In this document: one piece after another, positions 36,044 to 46,067 of the stretch | Layout of the letters: every line of letters starts with the position of its first letter | Numbering within the stretch: the first letter of the stretch is position 1 | Position numbers and translations under genes: made by a program | Assembly: GCA_017936545.1 (NCBI GenBank) | Contig: JAGBFJ010000054.1 | Coordinates: 60,537 to 124,536 of the forward strand | Reading direction: 5' to 3' | Origin: Sutterella sp. | GTDB lineage: Bacteria; Pseudomonadota; Gammaproteobacteria; Burkholderiales; Burkholderiaceae_F | Length of the DNA stretch: 64,000 nucleotides | The notes under the pieces: model-generated | What the model was told of the DNA's origin: nothing | Databases searched by the model: none | Seen by the model: only the letters and a program-made list of their open reading frames with translations

Positions 36044-37051
36044 TCAGATCCAGCCCGAGAGCTCGCGTCTGATGATCGATTCATAGGCTTCCAGCGCTTC
36101 GTTGCTTTCATTGAGCGCCGGAATGTAATGAAATTCTCCGTGCTGACCGGGAGCACCCGCGAAAGCATGCTCATAAGCACGGCGAAGTTCGTCGTTGATT
36201 TCCTCAATGGTTTCGAGACAGTCCGCGGCAAAACCGGGACAGACGACATCGATGCGCGGCGTTCCTTCCGAAGCCAGCGCCTCAACTGCGGGTAGCGTAT
36301 AGGGTTCAAGCCAAGGATCCCGTCCGAAACGAGACTGAAAGGCCAGCGTCCAGTCTTTGTCGGAAAGCTTCAGTGCATCTGCCAGAAGTTCGGCAGTTCG
36401 GCGGCATTGCGATTCGTAGACGTCGCCCAGCTCCGAGCTTTTTTTCGGAATTCCGTGAAAACTCATGACGAGCTTTCCGCCCACGCTCATCGGAGCGCCG
36501 TGTTTATCCCAATACGCTTCAATATGCGCACGAAGAGCCTCAATGTAGGAAGGCTCGTCGTGGTAGTCATGGATGAACCTCAGCGCAGGCATATCACGGC
36601 GCGACATGACCTCATGACAGACGGCGTCATAAGTCGCCGCCGTTGTCTGTGCTGCATACTGCGCGAACATCGGCATGACCAGAAGCCGGCGGACGCCCGA
36701 AGCCGTGATTGCCTCTACGGTCTCTCGGACCGACGGGTTTCCGTAGCGCATAGCCCAGTAGACCTCGATGCCGTCAAGCCGCTCCCTCAGAGCCTGTGCC
36801 GTCTTTTTCGTATGCACGATCAGAGGAGATCCCTCCTCCGTCCAAACGCCCTGGTACCGGAGGGCGGACTTGGCCGGACGCGTGCGGAGAATAATGCCGT
36901 GCAGAATCGGCCACCACTTCCAGCGCGGAAGCTCGACGATGCGTCTGTCGCCGAGAAATTCAGCCAGATAAGCGCGTACGGGCGCCTCAGCGGGTGCGTC
37001 GGGGCTGCCCGTATTAATCAGAAGAACTGCTGTTTTGCGTTGCTTATCCAT
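36044..37051 (-). CDS. hemH: Ferrochelatase
   Basis: This 335-residue protein has the family motif around LVMSFHGIPKKSSELGD, with the active-site His, and the C-terminal VCPGFAADCLETIEEINDE with the conserved Glu. It inserts ferrous iron into protoporphyrin IX, the last step of heme b synthesis. hemG, which makes protoporphyrin IX, is also in the window (50672), and cytochromes are the likely clients. The start follows a GGGGA-like site. The gene ends just before the grpE promoter. Confidence 0.96.
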   Translation of the reverse strand: MDKQRKTAVLLINTGSPDAPAEAPVRAYLAEFLGDRRIVELPRWKWWPILHGIILRTRPAKSALRYQGVWTEEGSPLIVHTKKTAQALRERLDGIEVYWAMRYGNPSVRETVEAITASGVRRLLVMPMFAQYAAQTTAATYDAVCHEVMSRRDMPALRFIHDYHDEPSYIEALRAHIEAYWDKHGAPMSVGGKLVMSFHGIPKKSSELGDVYESQCRRTAELLADALKLSDKDWTLAFQSRFGRDPWLEPYTLPAVEALASEGTPRIDVVCPGFAADCLETIEEINDELRRAYEHAFAGAPGQHGEFHYIPALNESNEALEAYESIIRRELSGWI

Positions 37052-37122
37052 GCTCGGGGAAAAAATCAGTCACTGAGAATCAGTCCGATTCTGCATAGAT
37101 ATTCTTAAGTCACGCTTGCCGC

Positions 37123-37686
37123 TTATGCCGTGCGCATGCCGGCGGAAAGGGGTCCGCGGCGGCGCCAGGCCAAAATCATGGCACCGGCAATCAGGCTCAT
37201 CCAGAACTTGCCGATGACTTGTCCGACGACGAAGTCAAGAGAACCGAACGCCAGCGAAAGAAAGATCACGGAATCGACGATCGAGCCCGCCAGACCGGAA
37301 AGAATAATGGCGGCGGAAAGATGACGTTCGCGAAGCGGCGTATAAACGGCGAAGTCCGCCAACTCGGAGAAAAGAAACGCGCAGGTCGATCCGAGCACAA
37401 TGGCCGGCTCGGAAAGCCACCCTGAAATAAAAGCACCCGCAGCAATGGCAGCGATAGTCCAGCCCTTGCCGATCAGACTCTGAACCGCATCGCGCAGAAT
37501 CAGCGCCAGCCCGGCGAGAAGAACTGCCGAAGGCGACATGATGCCGGGCCAGACGGGAATCAGGCAGGGGCCGTCGGGAGGGCAGACCAAACCGACGTTC
37601 ATGACTACCCAGTTGCCGACCGGGATCGTCAGAATAAACAGAATCAGGCTCACATAGCCGACTGCTCGGCGCTGGAGAGTTTGCAT
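37123..37686 (-). CDS. VUT-family (YhhQ-like) transporter, probable queuosine-precursor carrier
   Basis: The protein has 187 residues from the ATG at 37686, which has AAGGAG upstream; a longer in-frame start at 37752 lacks one. Five to six membrane segments are visible, with the family-like segments GNWVVMNVG, SGWLSEPAIVLGSTCAFLFSELADFAVYTPLR and AGSIVDSVIFLSLAFG. VUT proteins are associated with uptake of queuosine precursors (preQ0/preQ1). The hairpin-rich 80-base leader may be regulatory. It follows the YheT-type gene by 80 bases. Confidence 0.78.
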   Translation of the reverse strand: MQTLQRRAVGYVSLILFILTIPVGNWVVMNVGLVCPPDGPCLIPVWPGIMSPSAVLLAGLALILRDAVQSLIGKGWTIAAIAAGAFISGWLSEPAIVLGSTCAFLFSELADFAVYTPLRERHLSAAIILSGLAGSIVDSVIFLSLAFGSLDFVVGQVIGKFWMSLIAGAMILAWRRRGPLSAGMRTA

Positions 37687-37766
37687 GGCGGACTCCTTGG
37701 CGCAACCGGACGGAAAGCCGGCGCAACCTAAAAGCGGTTGGTGGACGGACACCTCTGCAGACGGTA
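37687..37766 (-). promoter_or_regulatory. Hairpin-rich leader of the VUT gene
   Basis: In transcript direction three small hairpins follow each other: GGTG/CACC, CAACC/GGTTG, and GCCGG/CCGG. The unit GGTTGCGCC occurs twice, the second copy directly before AAGGAG. I could not match it to preQ1-I, II or III by eye. A cis-regulatory role is speculative. Confidence 0.3.
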
Positions 37767-38741
37767 TCAGCTGCCGGTGTCAAAAAAACGCATGACACGG
37801 TCGGGCAGATAACGGATATTGCCCGGCGCACTGCCCTGCGGAAAACCGATATGACCTCCCTCCTCCGGGAATTCCCCCGTCACCCAGGGACTCATTTCTG
37901 AAGCAGAAGGCAGTGCCCAGGCCGGAAGGAAGGGATCGTTTTTCGCATTGAGAAGCAGAAGCGGAACCCTGACGTCCGGAAGAACAGGCTTGCAGGAGCA
38001 ACGCTGCCAGTACGCCATTGCAGAGGGAAATCCGTGCATCGGCGCCGTGTACATGGCGTCAAAATCATACATTGTTTTGCAGCGTCTGACAGCCTCTCGG
38101 TCGATCAGATTGGGAAAACGCTTGGCTTTTTCCTCAAGTTTGGGCTTGAGCGTTGCGAGAAACATATCGGCATAAAGCACATTCACGCCTTTGCTCACGC
38201 GCTCGCTTCCTGCTACCAGATCGAGCGGCGCACCGATGGAGACGGCCGCCCGCACGAATGCCGCATCCGTCCCCCGGTCTCCCAGATATTTCGCCAGCTG
38301 ATTGGCGCCTAGACTGACGCCGACCGCATAAAGCGGAGCATCGGGGAAGCGGGCATGAACGGTTTTCAGCACCCACTCGCAGTCATTGCTGTCTCCTGCA
38401 AAATAAGCTCTCGGCAGGCGGTTGAGTTCGCCGCCGCAGCTTCTGAAGTGAGCCACCACTCCTCGCCAGCCGCGCTCGGCGCATTTTGCCATCAGCGCTT
38501 CAGCATAGTGACTTCGGCTCGACCCTTCGAGTCCATGGAAATGCACCAGCACGGGAGCACAGGCTCTCAGGGGTTCCGGCTCGGACCAGTCCCACAGCAT
38601 GAAGTCGCCGTCGGGCATTTCAATCTTTTCCCGGCGATAGCTGATGCGAGGCCTCGGCATGAAGCGCGCCGGAAGAACCGTCTGCAGATGTCCTCCCGGA
38701 CACCATGAGGGCGCAACATAATCGGACACCGAGATCGGCAT
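37767..38741 (-). CDS. YheT-family alpha/beta hydrolase
   Basis: The protein has 324 residues. The triad is visible: nucleophile Ser in GVSLGAN, Asp in NAKNDPFLP and His in GGHIGFPQG. The oxyanion region HFHGLEGSSRSHYA is characteristic of the YheT/ABHD1-3 group. Members are esterases of unknown physiological substrate, possibly acting on lipids. It lies 77 bases downstream of glnE on the same strand and is likely read with it. Confidence 0.88.
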   Translation of the reverse strand: MPISVSDYVAPSWCPGGHLQTVLPARFMPRPRISYRREKIEMPDGDFMLWDWSEPEPLRACAPVLVHFHGLEGSSRSHYAEALMAKCAERGWRGVVAHFRSCGGELNRLPRAYFAGDSNDCEWVLKTVHARFPDAPLYAVGVSLGANQLAKYLGDRGTDAAFVRAAVSIGAPLDLVAGSERVSKGVNVLYADMFLATLKPKLEEKAKRFPNLIDREAVRRCKTMYDFDAMYTAPMHGFPSAMAYWQRCSCKPVLPDVRVPLLLLNAKNDPFLPAWALPSASEMSPWVTGEFPEEGGHIGFPQGSAPGNIRYLPDRVMRFFDTGS

Positions 38742-38818
38742 AACACTCTCCGCTTCAGAACACAGATACAGCCGTCGAGTTTAATCCCCCAACGCCTCTC
38801 CCGCACGCGTTCGCCGGA

Positions 38819-41704
38819 TCATTCGCCTCTTTGGGGTCCGTCGATGCCGAAGACGGACCGCCAGAGTGCGAGCACTGCGCGGCGTTCCTTTTCAACCATT
38901 TCGGGGGGTACTCGCACGGGCACGCCCTCTCCGCCGTTGAGACGAATTTCATGCTGAAGCGCCCTATAGCGGCGATAAGCTCTGACAGCGGGAGGCGTCA
39001 GCTCAGGATCAATCAGACCCAGCCGGGCGGCAATTTCCAGAAGCAGGATATTGCCGAAATTGTTGACGAGCTCGGGATGCGTCCCCGAGGCTGAAAGCAC
39101 CAGATACTGAACAACGAACTCAACGTCGACCATCCCTCCTCGGTCGTGCTTGATATTGAAGAGCTTCGTCGGATTCGGATGCCCGTCCAGCATTTTTTTC
39201 CTCATGTCAAGGACACTCGCACGAGCCTCTTCGGCCGAACGCGGCATCATCAGAATGGCCCTTCGCTCTTCCTCAAACCGTCTTCCAAGATCGCTGTCCC
39301 CCGCGACAAAGCGCGCCCTGGTAAGCGCCTGATGCTCCCAGAACCATGCACCGTTGCCGTCGGCATTTCTCTGATATCGCCGGAACATTTCAAAAGGCGT
39401 CACCACAAGGCCGCTTTCCCCGTTCGGACGCAGTCTGAGATCGACGTCAAACAGCTTGCCTGAGGAGGTCTGCAGCGTCAGCCAGCTCATCATTCGGCGT
39501 ACCAGGCGGTTGTAGACAAGGTCCGCCTCCTGATCCGGGTCGTCATAAATAAAGACCAGATCAAGGTCACTGTCGTAACCGAGCTCTTTGCCGCCGAGTT
39601 TTCCGTATCCCACGACGGCGAATTTAGGACGGTCGCAGTGCTTTCTGGCCAGGCTGTCCCAAGCCAGTTCGATCACCTCTCCGAGCACGGCATCTGCCAG
39701 AGCCGACAGATGGTCTGCCAGGCGCTCCACCGTGAAACGCCCATCCAGATCCGCAATCAGAAGCTGAAAAACAGCCGCATGGTGGGCGTCTCTCAGCGTG
39801 TTCATCTGCCGTTCCTGATCACCCTCGGCTTCGGCAAGCGCCCGGTGAAGTCTGTCGGTCCAGTCGCTCCAGTCAACAGGCGTAAAGTCGTCCATCTCTC
39901 TGATGCGTCCGTCAACCAGCTCATCAAGAATGATCGGATGCCGGACAATGTAGTCCGCACTCCATCTGCTCGCAGCAAGCACCCTTCCGACACGAGCTGC
40001 GGCCTTCGGATACTGCGAGAGCAGCGCAACATAGGTCGAGCGGCCCGCAATCGCTTCAAGCAGCTTCAGATAGCGCGAGAAAATTTCAGAGATCGGCACA
40101 ACCCGTGGACCGTCAGAACGCTGCCATTCCGGACATTTCTCGGCCACCGCAGGAATCAGCTTCTGCAGACGGACTCGAGCTGCGTCTGACATGCTGCGGC
40201 TGGATCGGCCCGATGCAAGACGCATGATTCGGCTCACCAGTTCATCGACATCATCACCGTAACCGAGAGACTGAAGTTTGGCCGCGAGGGCCGCCGAAGC
40301 CGTCGAAGTTCCCGTTTCCCAACCGGCAGGCCAGTCTCCGCGGGAATCATCAGGTTCCTTGACCTGAAACACGCTGTCAAAAGACGCAGCCACGTACTCG
40401 CGGACTCTCTCCGTCTTTTCCCACAGTTCTTCGGGAGCCATCCCCAGAAGCCCGGCGACTGCGCCGAGCCCTTCGCCTTCGCGCGGAAGACGCTGCGTCT
40501 GCTCGTCATTGACGTACTGAATGGCATGCTCAACGTTTCTGAGATACACATAGTATTCGCGCAGACGCTCGGACATTTCTTCGGATATCACACTGTCTGC
40601 AGCAAGCGCCGTCAGCATCAGAAGCGTTTCCCGGCCGCGAAGAGCCGGATCCCGTCCCCCTCTAATTACCTGAAGAGTCTGCGTCAGGAACTCAATTTCG
40701 CGAATGCCGCCCCGGCCGAGCTTCACATTGATGCAGGTTCCTCCTCGGGCAAGTTCACGCCGAGCCGTTTCCGCACGGATCATTTCATGAAGCTTGGTCA
40801 GCGAGGAAATGGCGCCGAAGTCCAGATACTTTCTGAAAACAAACGGTCTGACCAGAGATTCCACATTCTTTTTCTGCTGGGCGAACACGTCGGCCGGCGC
40901 GAAAACCGCCTCATTGACAATGCGGCCCTTCAGCCATGCAAAGCGTTCCCAATCGCGCCCCTGCGTATAGAGATACTCTTCCAGCATATCGGTCGAGCAG
41001 ACAATGGGACCCGAGTCTCCGTTCGGACGAAGGCGCATGTCCACGCGGAAAACGAAACCCGGTCCTTCAATATCGTTGAGCGCAGGAATGATCCTCCGGG
41101 CGAGACGCTCATAAAACTCCTGATTGGTCAGCGTGCGCCTGGCATTAGGAAACTCAGCCGTGGGACGCGTTTCTCCGACTTCGTCGTAAAGGAATATCAG
41201 ATCGATGTCTGAAGATACATTGAGTTCGCGGCCGCCGAGCTTGCCCATGCCGACGACGAGCAGATCCTGGGGCAAACCGGACTGACCGAACGGGACGCCG
41301 CACCTCTGAGCAAGCTCCCGGGCATTGAGCGTAACGGTTTTAGAAATCGCCGCTTCGGCAAAGTCGCTCATCACGCGGACAACCTCGAAATAATCGATAG
41401 CGCCCGTCGCATTTCTGCCGATCAGATTAAGAATGATCCGGCGCCTCATCTCGCGCAGTTTCAGACGAAGCGCCGCCGTATCGGTTACGCCGTCAAGCTC
41501 TGCATCAATATCTTCACGCGTGAAGGATGCCTCCATCAGATGTTCATATGCGGCTTCCTTCACCGGTTCGTCCGCTCCCGGATTCATTGCGGAAAGCGAT
41601 CTCTGAACAAAGGGAGAGAGGCGGATGACGTCCGCAGCGGACTGACAGCTCATGAGTTTTCTCCAAAGAGTGAGCACCTTTTCCTGAAGGCGCTCCAGTG
41701 CCAT
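38819..41704 (-). CDS. glnE: Bifunctional glutamine synthetase adenylyltransferase/adenylyl-removing enzyme
   Basis: The protein has about 961 residues from the ATG at 41704, chosen because homologues begin 25-35 residues before LSPFVQRSL. The frame is open upstream to 41971 and a GTG at 41812 is possible; neither start has a good ribosome site. Two nucleotidyltransferase domains are visible, with SSDIDLIFLYDE (N-terminal, removing activity) and DSDLDLVFIYDD (C-terminal, adding activity), each followed by a PII-responsive helical region. It tunes glutamine synthetase to nitrogen supply. It is divergent from yhdP, a usual arrangement in Betaproteobacteria. Confidence 0.94.
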   Translation of the reverse strand: MALERLQEKVLTLWRKLMSCQSAADVIRLSPFVQRSLSAMNPGADEPVKEAAYEHLMEASFTREDIDAELDGVTDTAALRLKLREMRRRIILNLIGRNATGAIDYFEVVRVMSDFAEAAISKTVTLNARELAQRCGVPFGQSGLPQDLLVVGMGKLGGRELNVSSDIDLIFLYDEVGETRPTAEFPNARRTLTNQEFYERLARRIIPALNDIEGPGFVFRVDMRLRPNGDSGPIVCSTDMLEEYLYTQGRDWERFAWLKGRIVNEAVFAPADVFAQQKKNVESLVRPFVFRKYLDFGAISSLTKLHEMIRAETARRELARGGTCINVKLGRGGIREIEFLTQTLQVIRGGRDPALRGRETLLMLTALAADSVISEEMSERLREYYVYLRNVEHAIQYVNDEQTQRLPREGEGLGAVAGLLGMAPEELWEKTERVREYVAASFDSVFQVKEPDDSRGDWPAGWETGTSTASAALAAKLQSLGYGDDVDELVSRIMRLASGRSSRSMSDAARVRLQKLIPAVAEKCPEWQRSDGPRVVPISEIFSRYLKLLEAIAGRSTYVALLSQYPKAAARVGRVLAASRWSADYIVRHPIILDELVDGRIREMDDFTPVDWSDWTDRLHRALAEAEGDQERQMNTLRDAHHAAVFQLLIADLDGRFTVERLADHLSALADAVLGEVIELAWDSLARKHCDRPKFAVVGYGKLGGKELGYDSDLDLVFIYDDPDQEADLVYNRLVRRMMSWLTLQTSSGKLFDVDLRLRPNGESGLVVTPFEMFRRYQRNADGNGAWFWEHQALTRARFVAGDSDLGRRFEEERRAILMMPRSAEEARASVLDMRKKMLDGHPNPTKLFNIKHDRGGMVDVEFVVQYLVLSASGTHPELVNNFGNILLLEIAARLGLIDPELTPPAVRAYRRYRALQHEIRLNGGEGVPVRVPPEMVEKERRAVLALWRSVFGIDGPQRGE

Positions 41705-41942
41705 TGTATCCAAATGCCGCTGAGGCAAGCCCTGATCGCCGACTGAGAGACGTCCCGCCGGTGCTTCATTCGGACAGACTTCCGAGAGACTCGGAATATT
41801 TAAGTCGACCACGAACGTCTGTGCTGATTGTCCGAAATTCCGACTGAATAATCGGAAATGAAACACAGTATTTGCCGAGCGGTGTCTGTCGTGACTAAAC
41901 TTGAGCCACACGTCCGTGCACCTTCTTCCTTCTTTCGTTTCA

Positions 41943-44900
41943 ATGAAAAACTTTTTCCGACGCCGTTCCATTTCCTACGAAGGTCACGGCAACGGCTCCG
42001 CCGTCCGGTCTTTCCGGCTGCACTGGTTTTTCAAAACGATCCTCGTTCTCTATTTCTCGCTCTGCTTCGTTATCCTAGGCGCCCGCTGGTTTTTCACGAC
42101 TCAGGTAGACAGCTTCCGCGAAGACATCGTCGCTCTCGTCTCCAAGGCTGCGGGCATCGATGTCCGGGCGTCGCATTTCTCTGCCGACTTCCGTTATCTC
42201 TGGCCGACGGTCATGCTGGAAAACGTCGAGCTGGCGCGTCCCGGGGGACCGGTTTCTCTTGTTCTGCCCAAGGTCGAAGCCCGCATATCCTGGGCATCCG
42301 TCTGGCATATGGAGCCTCGGTTTCAGCTGCTCTCCGTCAAAACGCCCAAGCTCACCATCCGACGTCTTGGCGATACGAAATTCGACATCGCCGGCGTCGT
42401 CGTCGAGCTGACGGACGAAGCACCCGAGGGACTGCCCGTCAGTGCAGATACCGCTTTTGAAAGCCGCCTGATTTCATGGTTCCTTGCTCAGCATCGGCTG
42501 GAACTTATTGACGGCACCATTACTTATATAGACGAACGCAGAAAAAACGCTCGTCCTGTCGTCATTACTCATGCCGGCGCCGTCCTATCCAAAGACCTTC
42601 TGGACTGGAAGGCCGCGGTGGAAGGCCGGACTGATCTGCTTCAGGAGAAGGATGAATATTTCTGCGTCCGAGCCAACGTCAAAAAACATCTGTTTTCCAA
42701 ACCCGGCAATCCTCTCACATGGGAGGGCAGCGCCTACGCGAAGGTTTCGCACGCCGACATCGCCTCGCTTCTGCGCGGCATAGGTCTGCCTCGTCTGATG
42801 CGCTCCGGGGTCGGCGCGGCTGAAGTCTGGGCGGACTTCAAGGAAGGTCATATCACGTCGGCTACCGCGGACATCGCCCTCAAGGACCTAGATACCCTGA
42901 TCTCTCGGGAACTCGAGCCCCTGCGCTTTCGCTGGCTGACGGGCCGGCTTCGCTTCAGCGAAGAGCCCGGAGACACCCACCGGCGCACGCTCGATGTCGA
43001 AAAGCTTGATTTCCTCACCTATCAGGGACTGAGGCTCGGAGAAACCGACATTAAGGCTTCGCTGTCCACGGATCCTTCAGGCGAGCCGTTTGCAGGAAGC
43101 TTCAGCGCCTCACGCATCGACATCGGATCGCTCGCCTCGCTCGTTCCCAGGCTGCCGCTTCCCGACGAGGCCCGAAACTTTGTCAGCGCGCACCGTCCTT
43201 CGGGGCTCTTGAAGGACTTCAGCGTTGCCTTCTCCGGCAATCCGAAAGCACCGGAAAACTGGCAGATCGCCGGTGAATTCAGCAAGCTCGCTTTTTTCTC
43301 CGGCAAAACGGACATTCCGGGCTTTCACAACATCTCCGGTCGTGCCGCCCCGCTGTCCAAGACCGGCGGCATTGCTGTCGATCTTGACTCCCGGGATGCC
43401 AGACTAGTTTTCCCGGGGATTTTCCGCCGCCCGACCATGCAGTTCGACCGTCTGAGAGCCGGCATCGAGATTCGCTTTACGCCCGTCCTGAGTCTCAGCT
43501 TCAAATCTGTTGAGGCAGAAAACCGTGAAGCGGCCGCCACCGGCAGCGGAACCTGGACTGCCGAAGGCGGGCCGGCGGGCACGATCAATATCGGCGGCAA
43601 AATTCAGCGTGGACGCGCTGAAGCCGTTCCTTATTACATCCCGATCGTTTGCGGAGACGGCGTGCTTGACTGGCTCGAAGCAGGCATCCTCGGAGGCACC
43701 GGCTCGCACGGCACCTGGACCGTCCGCGGTCCTCTTCACACATTCCCATGGGACGGCAAGGAAAAGGGGCAGGGACTCTTTCTCATTGAAGCCGACGTGA
43801 GGGGCGGCAGGCTCGACTTTCTTCCTTCACACAAGAAGAATCCCAACGGCACTTGGAAAACAGAAAGTCAGTGGCCGCTTCTGACCAACATCTCTGCCCA
43901 TCTTCGCTTTGAAGGCAACGGCATGTGGATCACGGGCAATAGCGCGCGCTCCATGGGACTTAAAGCATCTGAAGTTGAAGTCTCCATCCCCTCCTATTCC
44001 GAACCGACGCTTTACGTGAAGGGCAAGGCTGCGGGAGATCTCTCTCAGGCGATCCGCTACCTCAATAAAGGCGTCATGCTCCGCGATCTTCTCTCGTCCG
44101 CCTTCGATCAAAGCCGCGGCAGCGGTCCTGTTGAGGTCGCCATGGATCTGAAGGTACCGCTTGATGCTCCGGAAAAGACGACCGTCGCCATTGACGCCGA
44201 CTTCCATAAGGCCTCGTTCTATTACGGACTCAATCTGCCGACAGCCGAATCGCTGACCGGGCGCCTGCACATTACCGAGAAATCCGTCACGACGCCTGCT
44301 CCGATTCTCGGCGTCACGGCTTCAGGGCACCCGCTGAGCGTCGTTTCTACCACGGATAAAGGCCGAATCTGTCTTGACGTCGAGACCGCCGCCACTTCCG
44401 GCGAACTGGAAAAGCTGCTCGACCTCCCGGGCACCGTGCCTTATTCCAAACTTCTTGCCGGTTCTGCCCCTGTAAAAGCCCGAGCCGAAATCGGCCTAAC
44501 GTCTTCCTACCTTGGCGTCACGGGCAGCACTACGCTGCGCGGCATCACGAGCATGCTGCCCCCGCCTTTTGCCAAGACTGCAGATGAAGTCTGGGAAACC
44601 AAATTCAGCTTCCTACCGTCCGAGCTCGGCAGAGAAATCCGTGTTCAGTCTCCGGGCAGAGCCGAGCTGGCCCTCGGCTTTGAAGAGAAGTCCGGTCATA
44701 TGGTTCTGAAAAACGGTTTTATCGGCATCGGCCGTGAGCCTCTTCGTCCGATCCGCCGGGGACTCGACATCGCCGTGCGTACCGAGGAATTCAGCGTGGC
44801 AACATGGCAGTCTCTGTTCGAAGCTTCTCTTGCCGACATCAACAGCCGGCCTGCGCCCAAGGATCAGCCTTCGGCACGTGAACTCATCACCACAGTCGAA

Positions 44901-45998
44901 GCCAAAGTCGATTCTCTCAACTGGGCCAGCAAGGTCTTTCGCAATGTCGATGCGACGCTTCGTCGCTTCAATACTGATGACTGGCACCTGAGAGTAGCGG
45001 GAGACCAGGCTGCCGGGCAGATCGAATACCGGCGCGGAAAAACCTCAGACTCTCTCAGCGTGAAGCTCAACCGGCTGCATCTTCCTGCAGAGTCGGAAGA
45101 GAGTTTTTCCAACACCTTCCGCAGTCATCCAACCGAGCCGGCAGATCTGCCGGACGTTTCGCTCGTCATTGACGATCTGCAGGTCGGCAACAAGCAGATC
45201 GGCAAGGTTGAATTGAAGGCCGCCAATCAAATCGGCACGGTCCGGCACATCTGGAACATCTCGGATCTGGTGATTCGCAACGCCGGAGGTACGCTGACAG
45301 GCAGAGGACGCTGGAACCGCGACCCCGGTCAGAGAGGCGATACCGAACTGTCGCTCTCTGCTCGCGTGACTGATGCCGGCAAGCTCCTATCGAGCCTCAG
45401 CGTCCAGGATGCGCTACGGGGCGCTCCGGGAAAAATGGATGCCGTCATCAGCTGGCAGGGGGCTCCATATTCTCCCGATTTTGCCTCTCTTAACGGTAGC
45501 ATCACCGGAGAAACCGGTGCGGGCCAGCTGCTTCAGATCGAACCAGGGGCAGGACGCCTTCTCAGCCTGCTCTCAATGCAGCACCTCCTCAAACGTCTGA
45601 CTCTGGACTTCCGAGATGTTCTGAGCCGGGGATTTGCTTTTGACTCCATGTCGATGTCAGGAACGATCCGCAACGGCGTCTATACCACGCCCAAGTCCTC
45701 AATCCTCGGCTCCGCTGCGACTGTTGTCATGGGCGGCGACATAGATCTGGTGAACGAAAAGCTGGATCTGAAAGCCGTGATTCTTCCTTCAATCAACGCG
45801 GGCGGGCCTTCTCTTGCGCTGGCCCTGGTCAATCCGGCTGTCGGCATCGGCACATTCGTCACGCAATGGCTTTTCAAGGATCAGCTTTCCCAAATGTTCC
45901 GGATGGAATATGCCGTCACCGGAAGCTTTGACGATCCCGTTGTCACAAAAATCGAACGCCTCCGCACCGATTCAGAGCTGGGAACCCTCTCCGAATAA
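41943..45998 (+). CDS. yhdP: YhdP-family AsmA-like envelope protein
   Basis: This 1351-residue protein has one N-terminal membrane segment (about 29-50) followed by a very long, beta-rich periplasmic region. The C-terminal AsmA-like part contains GRLLSLLSMQHLLKRLTLDFRDVLSRGFAFDSMSMSG and ends in YAVTGSFDDPVVTKIERL, both typical of YhdP. AsmA-like proteins are thought to form lipid-conducting bridges; in E. coli YhdP, TamB and YdbH together move phospholipids to the outer membrane. The start at 41943 is preferred over an in-frame TTG at 41901. It heads the yhdP-nitrilase-tldD series. Confidence 0.92.
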   Translation: MKNFFRRRSISYEGHGNGSAVRSFRLHWFFKTILVLYFSLCFVILGARWFFTTQVDSFREDIVALVSKAAGIDVRASHFSADFRYLWPTVMLENVELARPGGPVSLVLPKVEARISWASVWHMEPRFQLLSVKTPKLTIRRLGDTKFDIAGVVVELTDEAPEGLPVSADTAFESRLISWFLAQHRLELIDGTITYIDERRKNARPVVITHAGAVLSKDLLDWKAAVEGRTDLLQEKDEYFCVRANVKKHLFSKPGNPLTWEGSAYAKVSHADIASLLRGIGLPRLMRSGVGAAEVWADFKEGHITSATADIALKDLDTLISRELEPLRFRWLTGRLRFSEEPGDTHRRTLDVEKLDFLTYQGLRLGETDIKASLSTDPSGEPFAGSFSASRIDIGSLASLVPRLPLPDEARNFVSAHRPSGLLKDFSVAFSGNPKAPENWQIAGEFSKLAFFSGKTDIPGFHNISGRAAPLSKTGGIAVDLDSRDARLVFPGIFRRPTMQFDRLRAGIEIRFTPVLSLSFKSVEAENREAAATGSGTWTAEGGPAGTINIGGKIQRGRAEAVPYYIPIVCGDGVLDWLEAGILGGTGSHGTWTVRGPLHTFPWDGKEKGQGLFLIEADVRGGRLDFLPSHKKNPNGTWKTESQWPLLTNISAHLRFEGNGMWITGNSARSMGLKASEVEVSIPSYSEPTLYVKGKAAGDLSQAIRYLNKGVMLRDLLSSAFDQSRGSGPVEVAMDLKVPLDAPEKTTVAIDADFHKASFYYGLNLPTAESLTGRLHITEKSVTTPAPILGVTASGHPLSVVSTTDKGRICLDVETAATSGELEKLLDLPGTVPYSKLLAGSAPVKARAEIGLTSSYLGVTGSTTLRGITSMLPPPFAKTADEVWETKFSFLPSELGREIRVQSPGRAELALGFEEKSGHMVLKNGFIGIGREPLRPIRRGLDIAVRTEEFSVATWQSLFEASLADINSRPAPKDQPSARELITTVEAKVDSLNWASKVFRNVDATLRRFNTDDWHLRVAGDQAAGQIEYRRGKTSDSLSVKLNRLHLPAESEESFSNTFRSHPTEPADLPDVSLVIDDLQVGNKQIGKVELKAANQIGTVRHIWNISDLVIRNAGGTLTGRGRWNRDPGQRGDTELSLSARVTDAGKLLSSLSVQDALRGAPGKMDAVISWQGAPYSPDFASLNGSITGETGAGQLLQIEPGAGRLLSLLSMQHLLKRLTLDFRDVLSRGFAFDSMSMSGTIRNGVYTTPKSSILGSAATVVMGGDIDLVNEKLDLKAVILPSINAGGPSLALALVNPAVGIGTFVTQWLFKDQLSQMFRMEYAVTGSFDDPVVTKIERLRTDSELGTLSE

Positions 45999-46067
45999 GC
46001 ATTCGGACTTTGAGCAAGGACCTCGCGCTACAATGTCCCGCATCATTTCTTTTTATCCTGAGACGCC

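Noticed and set aside
37687-37766. preQ1 riboswitch
   Set aside because: The sequence lacks the conserved preQ1-I stem-loop followed by an A-rich tail and does not fit preQ1-II or III by eye, so it is reported only as a structured leader.
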